NCBI GenBank assembly: GCA_002328745.1
Contig: DCVQ01000020.1
Span: forward strand, 28,907 to 52,205
Reading direction: 5' to 3'
DNA from: Actinobacteria bacterium UBA2184
Lineage (GTDB): Bacteria; Actinomycetota; Coriobacteriia; Anaerosomatales; Anaerosomataceae
DNA length: 23,299 nt
A program made the translations under genes and the position numbers. Positions 23,043-23,299 of the stretch are shown in pieces (position 1 is the stretch's first letter; the number at the start of each line of letters is the position of its first letter). The notes beneath the pieces were generated by a model. The model saw nothing but the letters and a program-made list of their open reading frames with translations. It was not told the DNA's origin and did not search any database.

Positions 23043-23299
23043 TCAGGCGTCGGGCGCGTCGTCCGCGCACGCCCCGGTCCACGCCGGCGGCTCGTACACG
23101 CAGTAGGGCTCGGCCTCGAGGTAGTCGCCCGTGAGCTCGAGCGCGCGGGCGCGGCAACCGCCGCAGACCGCCTTGTACTCGCACGCACCGCACTTGCCCT
23201 TGAGCAGCGAGTAGTCACGAAGCTCGTTGAAGACCTTCGACTCGGTCCAGATCTTCGAGAACGGCTCGTCCTTGACGTTGCCGAGCTGCATGTCGAAGT
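23043..23299 (-). CDS. Radical SAM/SPASM haem-biosynthesis protein, C-terminal end (AhbC/AhbD type; rest outside window)
   Basis: The frame is open through base 23299 on the minus strand and ends at TGA 23045-23043, so only about 85 C-terminal residues are seen. They hold a SPASM cluster-binding pattern, C-x2-C-x5-C-x2-C-x17-C, within KCGACEYKAVCGGCRARA and ELTGDYLEAEPYC. This combination is known from AhbC (didecarboxysiroheme to Fe-coproporphyrin III) and AhbD (Fe-coproporphyrin III to haem b); NirJ-type enzymes are related. The end is slightly more AhbD-like, but I cannot separate them without the N-terminal CxxxCxxC part. It is 48 bases upstream of the fused decarboxylase gene on the same strand, so the two are probably co-transcribed. 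Confidence 0.85.
   Translation of the reverse strand, partial: FDMQLGNVKDEPFSKIWTESKVFNELRDYSLLKGKCGACEYKAVCGGCRARALELTGDYLEAEPYCVYEPPAWTGACADDAPDA

Noticed and set aside
1..23299. tRNA, rRNA, CRISPR, insertion sequence or phage gene
   Set aside because: Reading both strands I saw no cloverleaf-like segment in gaps, no regularly spaced repeats, no transposase or integrase motif.

Overview
The window is GC-rich and tightly packed on both strands, with many GTG starts, GTGA stop/start overlaps and purine-rich ribosome binding sites. Base composition, actinobacterial-looking proteins and a siroheme-dependent (Ahb-type) haem route next to hemL suggest an anaerobic actinobacterium, possibly a Coriobacteriia-like lineage. 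That placement is inference; the window holds no rRNA or other taxonomic marker.

Positions 1-19462 form a mosaic surface-polysaccharide locus. It opens with the C-terminal cupin part of a ManC-type mannose-1-phosphate guanylyltransferase/isomerase (1-411) and a membrane-anchored protein of unknown function (415-1467). A GT4 glycosyltransferase (1573-2703) follows, divergent from an MsbA/PglK-like ABC exporter (2943-4793) and a GalE-like epimerase (4855-5805). A GT4/GT2 pair lies on the minus strand (5771-7839). Next is a plus-strand run of a small unrecognised protein and two GT4-like transferases (7957-10660). A minus-strand operon (10649-15554) then encodes a UDP-N-acetyl-L-6-deoxyhexosamine pathway (4,6-dehydratase/epimerase, RmlD-like reductase, FnlC-type 2-epimerase), a DUF1796 protein and a GT2. 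A capsule-synthesis-like transferase (15782-17428) and a SAM methyltransferase (17705-18442) are on the plus strand. LegB-like dehydratase (18467-19462) and GalU (19559-20410) are on the minus strand. Together these make nucleotide sugars (GDP-mannose, UDP-glucose and its epimer, an N-acetylated L-6-deoxy-aminosugar, possibly a 4-keto-6-deoxy sugar), join them with at least five or six transferases, and may flip the product with an ABC exporter.

Positions 20548-23299 change theme to tetrapyrrole synthesis, all on the minus strand: hemL, a single-chain AhbA-AhbB-like siroheme decarboxylase with two Lrp/AsnC-like halves, and the SPASM end of an AhbC/AhbD-like radical SAM protein cut by the window edge. 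This fits haem b synthesis from siroheme.

I saw no tRNA, rRNA, insertion sequence, CRISPR array or phage gene. No gap between genes exceeds 300 bases; the longest is 17429-17704 (276 bases). The points most worth a second look are the fused siroheme decarboxylase with altered motifs, the DUF1796 gene inside the L-aminosugar operon, the duplicated GT2 genes around an inserted-looking block, and several inverted repeats at promoters.
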